Below are positions 7,974 to 17,038 of a DNA stretch of 64,000 nucleotides, piece by piece. The DNA is from Dehalococcoidia bacterium (GTDB lineage: Bacteria > Chloroflexota > Dehalococcoidia > Bin125). Positions within the stretch are counted from its first letter, which is position 1. Each line of letters starts with the position of its first letter. Both the position numbers and the translations under genes were made by a program. The notes beneath the pieces are model-generated. The model saw only the letters and a program-made list of their open reading frames with translations, ran no database searches and was not told where the DNA came from. The stretch lies in contig JAJDWB010000013.1 of assembly GCA_022825855.1 (NCBI GenBank), positions 62,001 to 126,000 of the forward strand, written 5' to 3'.

Positions 7974-9329
7974 ATGAGCGGCTCGACGGCGATCGATCGG
8001 GAATTCCTGGACAAGCACGCCGAGTCGGCGCGGCGCGCGGAGGAGGCTCAGACGCTCTTTCCTGGCGGCGTCACCCACGACGCGCGTCACTTCGATCCCT
8101 TCGGCATCACCGTCGACCGCGCCGTCGGAGCGCAAAAGTGGGACGCGGACGGCAACGAGTACATCGACTACGTGATGGGCCACGGCGCCCTGATCTTCGG
8201 CCACAGCCACCCCTACCTGGTCGAGGCCGTGACCGAGCAGGTTGCTCGCGGCACACACATGGGCGGCTCAAGCGACCTCGAGCGTCGCTGGGCGCTGGCG
8301 ATCAAACGGCTGGTGCCCAGCGCGGAAAAGGTGCGTTTCACCTCCTCAGGCACGGAGGCCACGATGATGGCCGTGCGCCTGGCCCGCGCCGCCACCGGCC
8401 GCGACCGCCTGCTGCGTTTGCGCCATCACTTCCACGGCTGGAACGACAGCGTCTTCGCCGCCGGCCGCACGTCGGCCGGACCGATCGCCGCCAACGGCCA
8501 ACCGACGGCCATGCAGGAATTGATCTCGGTCTTCGACCAGACCGATGTCGCCGGCATCGCCGAGGCGGTCGAGACCCGCGAGTACGCCGCCGTGATCCTC
8601 GAACCCACCGGCTACTCCTGGGGCACCTGCCCGCTCGATCCGTCGGTGCCGAAAGATTTGCGCGAATTGACCGAGCGCAGCGGCACGATGCTGATTTTCG
8701 ACGAGGTCGTGACCGGCTTCCGCGCCAGCCAGGGCGGCGTCCAGGAGCGGATCGGCGTAACGCCCGACCTGACCACGCTGGCCAAGATCGCGGCCGGCGG
8801 CTTGCCCGGAGGCGCCGTCGTCGGACGCGCCGACCTGCTCGATCAGATCAGCTTCGACGCCGGCAGCGGCCGCGTCGCCCATCCCGGCACCTTCAACGCC
8901 AATCCCCTCTCCGCGGTCGCCGGCGAACGCGCCCTGCGCGCCATCGCGGAGGAGGATCCCTTAAGCATCGCCAACGCGCGAGCGGCGCAACTCTCGAAGG
9001 GCCTGAACCGCGCCTTGCTCGAGGCCGAAGCGCCCGGCTGCGCCTGGGCCGACGCCTCGATGGTGCACATCGTCCTCGGTCAGGACCTCGACCGGCCGGA
9101 AGACGGCGTCACCTGGGACTGGGACGAGCACGGCGGCCCGCAAGCGACACTGCCCGGCACGCCGTCCGAGATCGCCTGGCCCTTCCGCCGGGCGCTGATC
9201 AACCACGGCGTCGACCTCATGGGCATGGGCGCGCTCGTTTCTTGCGTCCACACCGAGGATCAAATCGACGCGACCGTCGACCGTTTCAGCGCGGCGCTCT
9301 CGGACCTGCGTCGGGCAGAGATTCTCTAG
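7974..9329 (+). CDS. Class III PLP aminotransferase, glutamate-1-semialdehyde aminomutase-like
   Basis: A 451-residue class III aminotransferase. Key residues are Asp243 in IFDEVVTGFR, which contacts the PLP ring nitrogen, and Lys271 in TTLAKIAAGGLPGG, which forms the Schiff base. SSGTEATMMAVRLAR (about 124-138) is the phosphate-binding segment. The order of segments and length fit the HemL-like subgroup. No other heme gene is near, and this subgroup includes many enzymes that are not HemL, so heme synthesis should not be assumed. The adjacent strong ribosome site indicates good expression. The substrate is undetermined. Confidence 0.85.
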   Translation: MSGSTAIDREFLDKHAESARRAEEAQTLFPGGVTHDARHFDPFGITVDRAVGAQKWDADGNEYIDYVMGHGALIFGHSHPYLVEAVTEQVARGTHMGGSSDLERRWALAIKRLVPSAEKVRFTSSGTEATMMAVRLARAATGRDRLLRLRHHFHGWNDSVFAAGRTSAGPIAANGQPTAMQELISVFDQTDVAGIAEAVETREYAAVILEPTGYSWGTCPLDPSVPKDLRELTERSGTMLIFDEVVTGFRASQGGVQERIGVTPDLTTLAKIAAGGLPGGAVVGRADLLDQISFDAGSGRVAHPGTFNANPLSAVAGERALRAIAEEDPLSIANARAAQLSKGLNRALLEAEAPGCAWADASMVHIVLGQDLDRPEDGVTWDWDEHGGPQATLPGTPSEIAWPFRRALINHGVDLMGMGALVSCVHTEDQIDATVDRFSAALSDLRRAEIL

Positions 9330-9391
9330 CCGATTCGCGCCTGCCGCCGGGCGGCCGCTGTAATCGGATCGCTAGCGCGGCGGGGCCATTT

Positions 9392-9405
9392 GTGCGAATA
9401 TTCAC
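9392..9405. promoter_or_regulatory. GAATATTC palindrome upstream of gltB
   Basis: GAATATTC (9396-9403) is a perfect 8-base palindrome flanked by GTG on the left and AC on the right. It lies in an AT-richer patch 79 bases before the chosen gltB start and could be part of the promoter or an operator. Chance occurrence is quite possible. Confidence 0.3.
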
Positions 9406-9434
9406 GTAGTTTGTGGCGTCAAGGCCAGTGTGTG

Positions 9435-9455
9435 CATTGACTGAGACAGTCAATG
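9435..9455. promoter_or_regulatory. Perfect 9-bp inverted repeat in the gltB leader
   Basis: Arms CATTGACTG and CAGTCAATG pair perfectly around AGA. The repeat ends 26 bases before the ATG at 9482. It could be an operator for a dimeric regulator of nitrogen assimilation or an mRNA hairpin in the leader. Its position argues that the upstream in-frame GTG at 9413 is not the start. Confidence 0.6.
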
Positions 9456-9481
9456 AAGTGAGAGAGATAGACGACCTCGAT

Positions 9482-12400
9482 ATGTCCAGGAGTCGCCAGC
9501 CTCATCGAGCAAGCGAGACCGACTACGCGGGCCTCTACGACCCGAGTAATGTCCGCGATGCCTGCGGCACCGGGTTCATCGCCCGCCTCGACGGTGTGGC
9601 GACACACCGGCTGGTCGAGCAGGCCGTCGAGGGCGTGGTCAGCCTGACTCACCGCGGCGCGGTCAATGCCGACCCCGATACCGGCGACGGCGCAGGCGTC
9701 ACCATCTCGATCCCCTACGCCATCCTCCAGGACGATCTCGCTCGGCTGGGTCGCATCGGCCTCGCCGACGACGATCTGGCTCTGGCAATGGTCTTCCTGC
9801 CAGACGAGCCCGACGCCGCCGAGCGGGCCAAGCAGTTGATCGACGAGTGTGTCGAGCGAACCGGACTCGACGTGATCGGATGGCGTTCGGTGCCGACCGA
9901 TCCCGGTGTGCTGGGCAGTTGGGCGCTGCGCGACCTGCCCAGCATCGAGCAATTGCTGTTCACTCGGCCGACAGGCATCTCCGACGACGAATTCTCACGC
10001 CGGACCTACCTCGCCCGGCGACGCGCGGACACCGAGATCCGATTGCTGGGCGAAGCCGACTCCGAGGACCATGCGGCCGAGACCTACATCGTCTCCATGT
10101 CGACCTCGACCGTCGTCTACAAGGGACTGATGGTCGCGCCCCAGTTGAGCAAGTTCTACCCCGACCTGACCAATCCTGACACGGTGTCCGCTCTGGCTCT
10201 GTTCCACCAGCGCTATGCGACCAACACCCTGCCCGACTGGAAGATTGCCCAGCCATTCCGCTACATCGCCCACAACGGCGAGATCAACACGCTGCTCGGC
10301 AACCGGCTCTGGATGCAGGCTCGCGGTCCGGCCATGGAGTCGGATGTCTGGGGCGAGACGGTGTCGGAGCTGCATCCGGTGCTGGGACAGGTCGGATCCG
10401 ACTCGCAGGCGTTCGACGAGGCATTCGAGTTGCTGGTTGCCTCGGGCCGGAGTCCACTGCACGCCATGATGATGCTGATTCCCGAAGCCTGGGAGCAGTT
10501 CGAAGACATGGACCCCGATCTGCGGGCGTTCTACGAGTACCACGCCTGCCTGTCGGAGCCGTGGGACGGTCCGGCCGCGATGGCCTTCACCGACGGCAGG
10601 ATTGCCGCCGCTGCCATGGACCGAAATGGTTTGCGGCCGGCCCGCTACCAGGTCACTCGCGACGGTTTGGTGGTGATGGGCTCGGAAGTGGGACTGATCG
10701 AACTGGACCAGTCCGAAATCATCGAATCGGGCAGGCTGGGACCGGGCCAGATGGTCGCCGTCGACGTCCAGCGGCACGAGCTGCTGCGCAACGACGACAT
10801 CAAGCGCCGCGTCGCCGCCGGCCGCCCCTACGCACGATGGGTCCGCACGAACATGGGCCGGCTCGATCGGTCCGCCAGCCTCAGCGCATCGAACATCCCT
10901 CAGCCCGACGAGGGCGACCTCTTGGCCAGGCAGATCCTGCACGGCTACAGCCGGGAAGAGATCGAGTACGTGCTCAAGCCCATGGCCAGGCAGGCCAAGG
11001 AGCCGGTCGGCTCGATGGGCGATGATACGCCGCTCTCGGTCCTGCACGATCCGCCGCGGCCGCTGTACACCTACTTCAAGCAAAAGTTCGCGCAGGTCAC
11101 CAATCCTCCGATCGACTCGATTCGCGAGCGAAACGTCATGTCGCTCGACACCTGGCTGGGCCGGCGTCATTCGCTGCTCGAGGAGACCGCGGAGGCCGCC
11201 AGGCTGGTTCATGTCAGCTCGCCGCTGCTGCTGAGCGATGACCTCCAGAGTCTGCTCGATTTCACCCTGGCCGGCTTCTCGGCGACCGAGATCGAGACCT
11301 CGTTCCCGGTCGAGGACGGTCCGGCCGGGCTGGAGGCGGCGCTCGATGCGCTCTGCGACCACGTCGAGAACGCGATCGAGGACGGCCACACGATGATCGT
11401 GCTCAGCGATGAGCACGTGGCTGCGGATCGCGTGCCGATTCCGATGTTGCTGGCCGTGTCGACGGTGCATCACCATCTGATCTCCAGCGGTCAGCGGATG
11501 TCGGCGTCGATCGTGGCCAGTTGCGGCGACGCCCGAGACGTGCACCAGATTTCCTGCTTGATCGGCTTCGGCGCCGACGCCGTGCATCCACATCTCGCGT
11601 TGCAGACCCTGTCCTCGCTCCACGCCGAGGGTGAGTTCGAAGACATGGATGCCGGCGAAGTGATTGAGCGCTACGTCCAGGCGGTCGATTCGGGGATTCT
11701 CAAGATCATGTCGAAGATGGGGATCGCCGCGCGCGCCTCGTATCACGGCGCGCAGATCTTCGAGGCGCTGGGCATTGGCCAGGAAGTGGTCGAACGTTCC
11801 TTCCCCGGCACACTCTCGCGCATCGGTGGGATCGGTTACGAAGAAATCGGTGCGGACGCGATCGCCCGGCACGCCCAGGCCTACCCGGCCGACGGCCTTG
11901 ATGCGGGCGGCTGGTATCGATACCGCCGAGACGCCGATTACCACGCGAACGAGCCGCCGGTCTGGCGCGCGCTGCACAAGGCGGTCCAGGGCGGAGGAGC
12001 GGAGCAGTATCAGATCTACGCCGAGCGGGCCAACAATCGACAGCCGACGGCCCTGCGTGACATGCTCGGATTCAAATCCGACCGTGCGCCTATCTCGCTC
12101 GATCAGGTCGAGCCGCACGACGCGATCACGCCGCGGTTCAGCACCGGCGCCATGTCCCTGGGAGCGCTGAGCCCGGAGACGCACGAGGACATCGCGCGGG
12201 CGATGAACGTGCTCGGCGCCGCGTCCAACACGGGAGAAGGCGGCGAGGATCCGCGGCGGTTCCTCGAGTCGGGCGACAAGTCCGATGCCAACTCGCACAT
12301 CAAGCAGATCGCTTCGGGCCGCTTCGGCGTCACGCCTGCCTATCTGGGCAGCGCCAGCGAGATCGAGATCAAGATCGCGCAGGGCTCGAAGCCGGGCGAG

Positions 12401-14035
12401 GGTGGACAGCTTCCGGGTCACAAGGTGACGGAGTACATCGCCATGCTGCGCCACTCGACGCCGGGCGTGGAGCTGATCTCTCCGCCGCCGCATCACGATA
12501 TCTACTCGATTGAAGACCTCTCACAGCTCATCTACGACCTCAAGATCGCCAATCCGAGAGCGCGGGTCTGCGTCAAGCTGGTCGCCTGCGAGGGCGTGGG
12601 CACGATTGCCACCGGTGTGGCCAAGGCGTACGCCGATGTCGTCCACATCTCCGGCGCCGACGGCGGGACGGGCGCGTCTCCGCTGTCCTCCGTCAAGTAC
12701 GCTGGCGCGCCCTGGGAGCTGGGCGTCAAGGAGGCGCACGAGGCGCTGGTCGTCAACGGACTGCGAGGACGGATCCGACTGCGCACCGACGGCGGCTTCC
12801 ACACCGGACGCGACGTCGTGGTGGCGGCGATGCTGGGCGCCGAGGCCTACGGGTTCGGCACCGCCGCGCTGGTCGCGCTGGGCTGCAAGATGGCCCGCCA
12901 GTGCCACCTCAACACCTGCCCGGTCGGCGTGGCGACACAGCGCGAAGACCTGCGCGCCAAGTACTTCGGCAAGCCGCAGATGTTGATTGACTTCCTCCTG
13001 CACGTCGCCGAGGAAGTGCGAGTCATCCTCGCCGAGTTGGGCTATAGCTCGCTCGACGAGGTCATCGGTCGTACCGACCTGCTGGAGCAGGTGCCGCCCC
13101 GCTCTGGCGAGCGCGCCAGGACGGTCGACCTGTCCAAGCTGCTGGCGCCGATCGATGCGGACCCCGATCTGCCTCGGGTGAGGATCCAGGAGCGCAACGA
13201 CCGCAGGGACGATCTGCGGCTCGACGACGAACTGCTGGAGATGCTGGAGCCGCACATTGACCGCTCCGAGCACATCTCGGCCAAGTTCCCGATCACCAAC
13301 AAGCACCGCGCCGTTGGCGCGCGGGTGTCAGGTCGGATTGCCCGCCAGTACGGCGATCTGGGCATGCAGCGCGGGACGATCGAATTGCACTTCGCCGGCT
13401 CGGCCGGCCAGTCCTTCGGCGCGTTTCTCGTGCGGGGCATGCGGATGTACCTGGAAGGCGAAGCCAACGACTACGTCGGCAAGGGCATGGCCGGCGGCAT
13501 GATCGCCGTCTCGCCCAGGGAAGACTCAGGGTTCCGAGGGCGCGACGGCGTGCTGGTCGGCAACACGGTGCTCTACGGGGCGACCGGCGGCACACTCTGG
13601 GTCGCAGGCCGGGCCGGCGAGCGCTTCGCGGTGCGCAACTCAGGCGCGCGCGCCGTGGTCGAGGGAGTCGGCGATCACGGCTGCGAGTACATGACCGGAG
13701 GCACGGTCGTGGTACTCGGTCCGGTGGGACGCAACTTCGCGGCCGGCATGAGTGGCGGCACGGCGTACGTCTGGGATGCCGAAGGCGACGTCGAGTCGCG
13801 TGTCAATCACGCCATGGTCGACCTGGAGCCGGTCCGAGACGCCAACGACATCGCGATGCTGGCCGAGATGATCGAAACGCACGCGGAGCGGACCGGCAGT
13901 CCGTTCGCGGTCGAGTTGCTGGACAACTGGGACGTGGTCGTCAGCCAGATGGTCAAAGTGATCCCGCGCGACTACCGCCGGGTGCTTCGCGAGCAAGCCG
14001 CAGAGCGCGCGCACGCGCTGGCCACGCAGGAATAG
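9482..14035 (+). CDS. gltB: Glutamate synthase large subunit (ferredoxin or NADPH type)
   Basis: A 1517-residue enzyme that converts 2-oxoglutarate and glutamine to two glutamates. Domains in order: class II glutamine amidotransferase with putative nucleophile Cys28 in DACGTGF (the preceding residues are a likely cleaved propeptide), central domain, FMN-binding synthase domain (FSTGAMSLGALSPETHE, ASNTGEGGEDP, KPGEGGQLPG), the 3Fe-4S cysteines in CKMARQCHLNTCPVG (about 1135-1150), and the C-terminal GXGXG beta-helix (GGTVVVLGPVGRNFAAGMSGG). ATG 9482 is chosen over GTG 9413 because a perfect inverted repeat lies between them. The small-subunit gene gltD is not adjacent; it may lie elsewhere or the enzyme may use ferredoxin. 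Confidence 0.96.
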   Translation: MSRSRQPHRASETDYAGLYDPSNVRDACGTGFIARLDGVATHRLVEQAVEGVVSLTHRGAVNADPDTGDGAGVTISIPYAILQDDLARLGRIGLADDDLALAMVFLPDEPDAAERAKQLIDECVERTGLDVIGWRSVPTDPGVLGSWALRDLPSIEQLLFTRPTGISDDEFSRRTYLARRRADTEIRLLGEADSEDHAAETYIVSMSTSTVVYKGLMVAPQLSKFYPDLTNPDTVSALALFHQRYATNTLPDWKIAQPFRYIAHNGEINTLLGNRLWMQARGPAMESDVWGETVSELHPVLGQVGSDSQAFDEAFELLVASGRSPLHAMMMLIPEAWEQFEDMDPDLRAFYEYHACLSEPWDGPAAMAFTDGRIAAAAMDRNGLRPARYQVTRDGLVVMGSEVGLIELDQSEIIESGRLGPGQMVAVDVQRHELLRNDDIKRRVAAGRPYARWVRTNMGRLDRSASLSASNIPQPDEGDLLARQILHGYSREEIEYVLKPMARQAKEPVGSMGDDTPLSVLHDPPRPLYTYFKQKFAQVTNPPIDSIRERNVMSLDTWLGRRHSLLEETAEAARLVHVSSPLLLSDDLQSLLDFTLAGFSATEIETSFPVEDGPAGLEAALDALCDHVENAIEDGHTMIVLSDEHVAADRVPIPMLLAVSTVHHHLISSGQRMSASIVASCGDARDVHQISCLIGFGADAVHPHLALQTLSSLHAEGEFEDMDAGEVIERYVQAVDSGILKIMSKMGIAARASYHGAQIFEALGIGQEVVERSFPGTLSRIGGIGYEEIGADAIARHAQAYPADGLDAGGWYRYRRDADYHANEPPVWRALHKAVQGGGAEQYQIYAERANNRQPTALRDMLGFKSDRAPISLDQVEPHDAITPRFSTGAMSLGALSPETHEDIARAMNVLGAASNTGEGGEDPRRFLESGDKSDANSHIKQIASGRFGVTPAYLGSASEIEIKIAQGSKPGEGGQLPGHKVTEYIAMLRHSTPGVELISPPPHHDIYSIEDLSQLIYDLKIANPRARVCVKLVACEGVGTIATGVAKAYADVVHISGADGGTGASPLSSVKYAGAPWELGVKEAHEALVVNGLRGRIRLRTDGGFHTGRDVVVAAMLGAEAYGFGTAALVALGCKMARQCHLNTCPVGVATQREDLRAKYFGKPQMLIDFLLHVAEEVRVILAELGYSSLDEVIGRTDLLEQVPPRSGERARTVDLSKLLAPIDADPDLPRVRIQERNDRRDDLRLDDELLEMLEPHIDRSEHISAKFPITNKHRAVGARVSGRIARQYGDLGMQRGTIELHFAGSAGQSFGAFLVRGMRMYLEGEANDYVGKGMAGGMIAVSPREDSGFRGRDGVLVGNTVLYGATGGTLWVAGRAGERFAVRNSGARAVVEGVGDHGCEYMTGGTVVVLGPVGRNFAAGMSGGTAYVWDAEGDVESRVNHAMVDLEPVRDANDIAMLAEMIETHAERTGSPFAVELLDNWDVVVSQMVKVIPRDYRRVLREQAAERAHALATQE

Positions 14036-14076
14036 GCCGCAGGGGCGCGACCCCGCCGCACGCAGGCACGGCGACG

Positions 14077-14577
14077 TTAGAAGTCAAGCAGAGAAGACCA
14101 CTCAGCAAGTATGCCGCGTCGCTTTGGCGCGGGCGTGAGCGACGGATCGATCGCGAGCGCCAGTCGGCGGCGAACGCTCACTGGCGCGGCCGCCGGGGCT
14201 GGAGCTGCCGCTTCGAACGCCCTCAGTCGGCGTCCCACGCTCACGGCCACGAAGAGGGCCAGGGTCATCGCCGCAGCGGACGCGAGAATTCTCAAGAGCT
14301 GACTGTCGAGCGGCAGTTGGAGCGCGGAGCGGGGCAGGGTCCGGTTGAGCGTTTGCCGCCAGTCGGCCGAGCGCGGCATCGCAACCGGCTCTTCGATGAC
14401 GGGCGGCTCGGGCTGGGCAGCCGTCGCTTCGGGCTCAACGCCGTTCGCGCCGTTGGCCCCGTTCGCGCCGGCCTCAGGCACGACCGGGCCCCAGCCATCC
14501 AGCGCCAGGACCGTGCTGGTTGCCTGCTTGCTCGAGTTGCCCAGGTCTGGTTCTTCGTGTCCGTTGGGGGTAGTCAT
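14077..14577 (-). CDS. Single-pass membrane protein with Ala/Pro/Asn-rich N-terminal tail
   Basis: A 166-residue protein I do not recognise. Residues 1-65 are disordered in composition and include a short GAN tandem (GANGANGANG). Residues about 95-115 form one transmembrane helix, followed by an Ala/Pro stretch and a basic C-terminus ending in WSSLLDF. It starts with an ATGA overlap with the MFS exporter stop, so the two are translationally coupled and probably work together. An accessory role for the exporter is an inference from coupling alone. Confidence 0.7.
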   Translation of the reverse strand: MTTPNGHEEPDLGNSSKQATSTVLALDGWGPVVPEAGANGANGANGVEPEATAAQPEPPVIEEPVAMPRSADWRQTLNRTLPRSALQLPLDSQLLRILASAAAMTLALFVAVSVGRRLRAFEAAAPAPAAAPVSVRRRLALAIDPSLTPAPKRRGILAEWSSLLDF

Positions 14578-16544
14578 GCTCGCTCCGACTCAAACGCGTG
14601 CTCGGCCTGCCGGCGCTGCTGGGTCGCCCAGGACGCAATCATCGGCGCCGAATGATGCAGTCCGTCGCGCCCAGATCCGCCGTTGGACGAGGTATCCGAC
14701 GCCGACGCGGGCGCAGGCCGTACTGCCACTGTAGTCCCTGTGGGAGGTCCGTTGCCGGCGAGGCCGGACGGAACGCCGGTCGTCCTTCCCGTCGGCGGTC
14801 CGCCGTTCGGCACTCCTGCGGGCTCAGCCGCCGGCATGCCCGGCGTCGCGCCGGCCGGTCGATTGGCAGCTGCCGACGCCCGAGCCGCGGCCATCATCTC
14901 TTCCTGGGTCTGGAACCGGACCCTGGGCAGCAGGATGGCGATGACCAGCACGATGGCCATGACTATCGCGCCGTAGAGGAAGACGTCGGTCACCGGTACG
15001 GCGAGGGACTCGCGGGCCGACTGGATGACCGCGTCGGCCGAGCCGGCCGACTGTTGCTCCAGTTGCTGGCGGAAGGCCTGCAACGCTTCCGGATTCAGCA
15101 GAATCTCGGGTTGCTCCTTGAGTCGTTCGAAGCCGACCGGGAACGCCTTGCTCAGTTGCGATGAGAATCCGGACACGATCATGGCTCCGAACAGGGAGAT
15201 GCCCATGGCGGCGCCCATTTGACGGAAGAATTGGTTCGTTGCCGTGCCGACGCCCAATAGTCTGAACGGCAGCGAGTTCTGCATCAGGAGCGAATAGAGG
15301 GGCATCAGAATGCCCATCGATGCGCCCATGATGAACATGTAGATGCGCGCCATGTTCAGGTTGGAATCGACGTTGAGCTGAGACAGCATGAACAGCGCGA
15401 ACGCGGCGCCGGCGCCGCCAATGATCGCAAGCGGCTTGTAGCGACCGGTCCGGGACAGGATCTGACCGGCGACGATGGATGCGGGAACGACGCCGAGGCT
15501 CATCGGCAAAGTGACGAGTCCGGAGTTGGTGGCCGAGATGCCCTGCGCGCCCTGCAGGAAGAAGGGCAGGTTGAACATCGCGCCCATCATGGCGATGCCG
15601 ATCAGGAACATCACCACGGTGCAGAACAGGTAAATCCTGTTGCGGAACATGGGCAGCGGCATGATGCCGTCTTCGCCCTTGCGCCGCGCCGTCCGCCACC
15701 AGGCAACGGCCCCGACGACGGCAAGGATCAGGCAGGCGACGATGGGAGAATCGAGCCAGCCGAACTGGTTGCCGCCCATCGAGAACGCGAGCAATAGCGG
15801 GGTGACGGCGACGATCAGGAGTCCCGCGCCAAGCCAGTCGGTGGGCTCGCGGTTGGGATGCTCTGGCCTCTGCCGCGGCATCAGCATGGTGATGGCCAGC
15901 AGGCCTACGCCTCCGACGGGGATGTTGATGTAGAAGACCCAGCGCCAGGACAGCTCGTCGGTGAGTACGCCGCCGGCCAGCGGACCGATGATGCTGGCCA
16001 GGGCGAACGTGCCGGCGATAATGCCGGCCCAGCGTCCGCGTTCGGCCGGGGCGAAGTAATCGCCCATCGTGGTGAAGGCGTTGGCCATGATGAAGGCGGC
16101 GCCGAAGCCTTGCAGCAGACGGAAGCCGATCAGCTCCCACATGCTGCCCGACGCCCCGCAGAGCGCTGAGGAGATCAGAAAGATGACGATCCCGGCGAGC
16201 AGATACGGCTTGCGTCCGTGGGCGTCGGAGAGTTTGCCGATGATCGGCACGATGACCGTTGAGCCCAGCAGGTAGGAGGTGGCCGGCCAGGCGAAGAGGT
16301 CGAGGCCGCCGAGGTCGCCGACGGCCTTGGGCGCGGCGACGCTCCAGATCGTCTGGTCGAGTGCAGCCAGGAACAAGGCCAGCATGACGCAGACCATGAT
16401 CAGCACCTTGCGGCGCTGCGGCAGCATCCATCCCGGCGGCACTTCGCCCATTCCGCCCATGCCCGGTGGGGGTCCGCCCTGTGTCATCGGTGGGCCGCCG
16501 GGCGCGCCCGGAGATTGTCCGTTGCCAGCGCGTGGTGGGCCCAT
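14574..16544 (-). CDS. DHA2-type MFS exporter (EmrB/QacA family) with Pro/Gly-rich tails
   Basis: A drug:proton antiporter-like transporter of about 656 residues with about 14 membrane segments. Visible family marks include LDQTIWSVAAPKAVGDL in the first helix (the LDxTIVNVALP motif), GKLSDAHGRKPYLL (motif A) and RLLQGFGAAFIMA. The ATG at 16544 has GAGGTGA about 10 bases upstream; a GTG two codons earlier also overlaps the MarR stop. Unusually, the first ~40 residues are Pro/Gly/Met-rich (GGPPPGMGGMGEVPPG) and the last ~100 residues are Pro/Gly/Thr/Ala-rich. It lies directly after a MarR regulator, the common arrangement for regulated efflux. Substrate unknown. Confidence 0.9.
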   Translation of the reverse strand: MGPPRAGNGQSPGAPGGPPMTQGGPPPGMGGMGEVPPGWMLPQRRKVLIMVCVMLALFLAALDQTIWSVAAPKAVGDLGGLDLFAWPATSYLLGSTVIVPIIGKLSDAHGRKPYLLAGIVIFLISSALCGASGSMWELIGFRLLQGFGAAFIMANAFTTMGDYFAPAERGRWAGIIAGTFALASIIGPLAGGVLTDELSWRWVFYINIPVGGVGLLAITMLMPRQRPEHPNREPTDWLGAGLLIVAVTPLLLAFSMGGNQFGWLDSPIVACLILAVVGAVAWWRTARRKGEDGIMPLPMFRNRIYLFCTVVMFLIGIAMMGAMFNLPFFLQGAQGISATNSGLVTLPMSLGVVPASIVAGQILSRTGRYKPLAIIGGAGAAFALFMLSQLNVDSNLNMARIYMFIMGASMGILMPLYSLLMQNSLPFRLLGVGTATNQFFRQMGAAMGISLFGAMIVSGFSSQLSKAFPVGFERLKEQPEILLNPEALQAFRQQLEQQSAGSADAVIQSARESLAVPVTDVFLYGAIVMAIVLVIAILLPRVRFQTQEEMMAAARASAAANRPAGATPGMPAAEPAGVPNGGPPTGRTTGVPSGLAGNGPPTGTTVAVRPAPASASDTSSNGGSGRDGLHHSAPMIASWATQQRRQAEHAFESERA

Positions 16545-16549
16545 TGCCA

Positions 16550-17038
16550 CTACATCACCTCAGGAACGGGAGGCCAGGGCGCCAACACGCCCTGGCGTTC
16601 TGCTTCCGAGGTTAACAGGCCGAAGGCGCGGTTAATCTCGGCTAATTCCTGATCGCTGAAGTTGCGGAAGATCTTCCAGATCAGCGCCCGATTGCGCGCG
16701 CGGATCTCGTTGATCACCTGTAGGCCGCGCTCGGTCAGCCGGATCCGCACGCGACGGCGATCCATCTCGTCGCGTTCGCGGGTGACCAGTCCGTCGCGCA
16801 CCAGGCGATCGACAATGCCGGTTGCGGTCGACGGTCTGACCTTGAGATAGGCGGCAACGGCGCCGGCCGGCGTTCCGGGGCCGGCTTGCAGCAGGTAGAG
16901 CACTCGGAGCTGCGACAGCGTGAGTCCCAGTTCCTCCCACACCTCGAGCCGGTTGGGATCGAACACGCCAGCCGCGCGTGCGTAGTTGTTGAGGATGTTC
17001 TCGATCAGCGCGTCGGTCTGGGTGCTTGTTGCCGCCAC
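16550..17038 (-). CDS. MarR-family transcriptional regulator
   Basis: A 162-residue winged-helix regulator. The helix-turn-helix spans about 55-85 (TPAGAVAAYLKVRPSTATGIVDRLVRDGL), followed by the wing with the family Asp-x-Arg pattern (DEMDRRRVRIRLTERG). MarR proteins act as dimers and release DNA on binding small phenolic or acidic ligands. It starts with GTG as TAGTG overlapping the Ldh_2 stop, and its own stop meets the exporter start, so it is co-translated with both. It probably represses this operon, controlling export and perhaps the upstream catabolic genes. Confidence 0.92.
   Translation of the reverse strand: MAATSTQTDALIENILNNYARAAGVFDPNRLEVWEELGLTLSQLRVLYLLQAGPGTPAGAVAAYLKVRPSTATGIVDRLVRDGLVTRERDEMDRRRVRIRLTERGLQVINEIRARNRALIWKIFRNFSDQELAEINRAFGLLTSEAERQGVLAPWPPVPEVM

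Noticed and set aside
7974-9329. Calling the class III PLP enzyme hemL
   Set aside because: The fold fits, but no heme genes are nearby and many HemL-like proteins do other reactions.
9995-12496. An 833-codon open frame on the minus strand inside gltB
   Set aside because: It is antisense to conserved glutamate synthase domains and is Arg/Asp/His-rich low-complexity translation typical of high-GC shadow frames.
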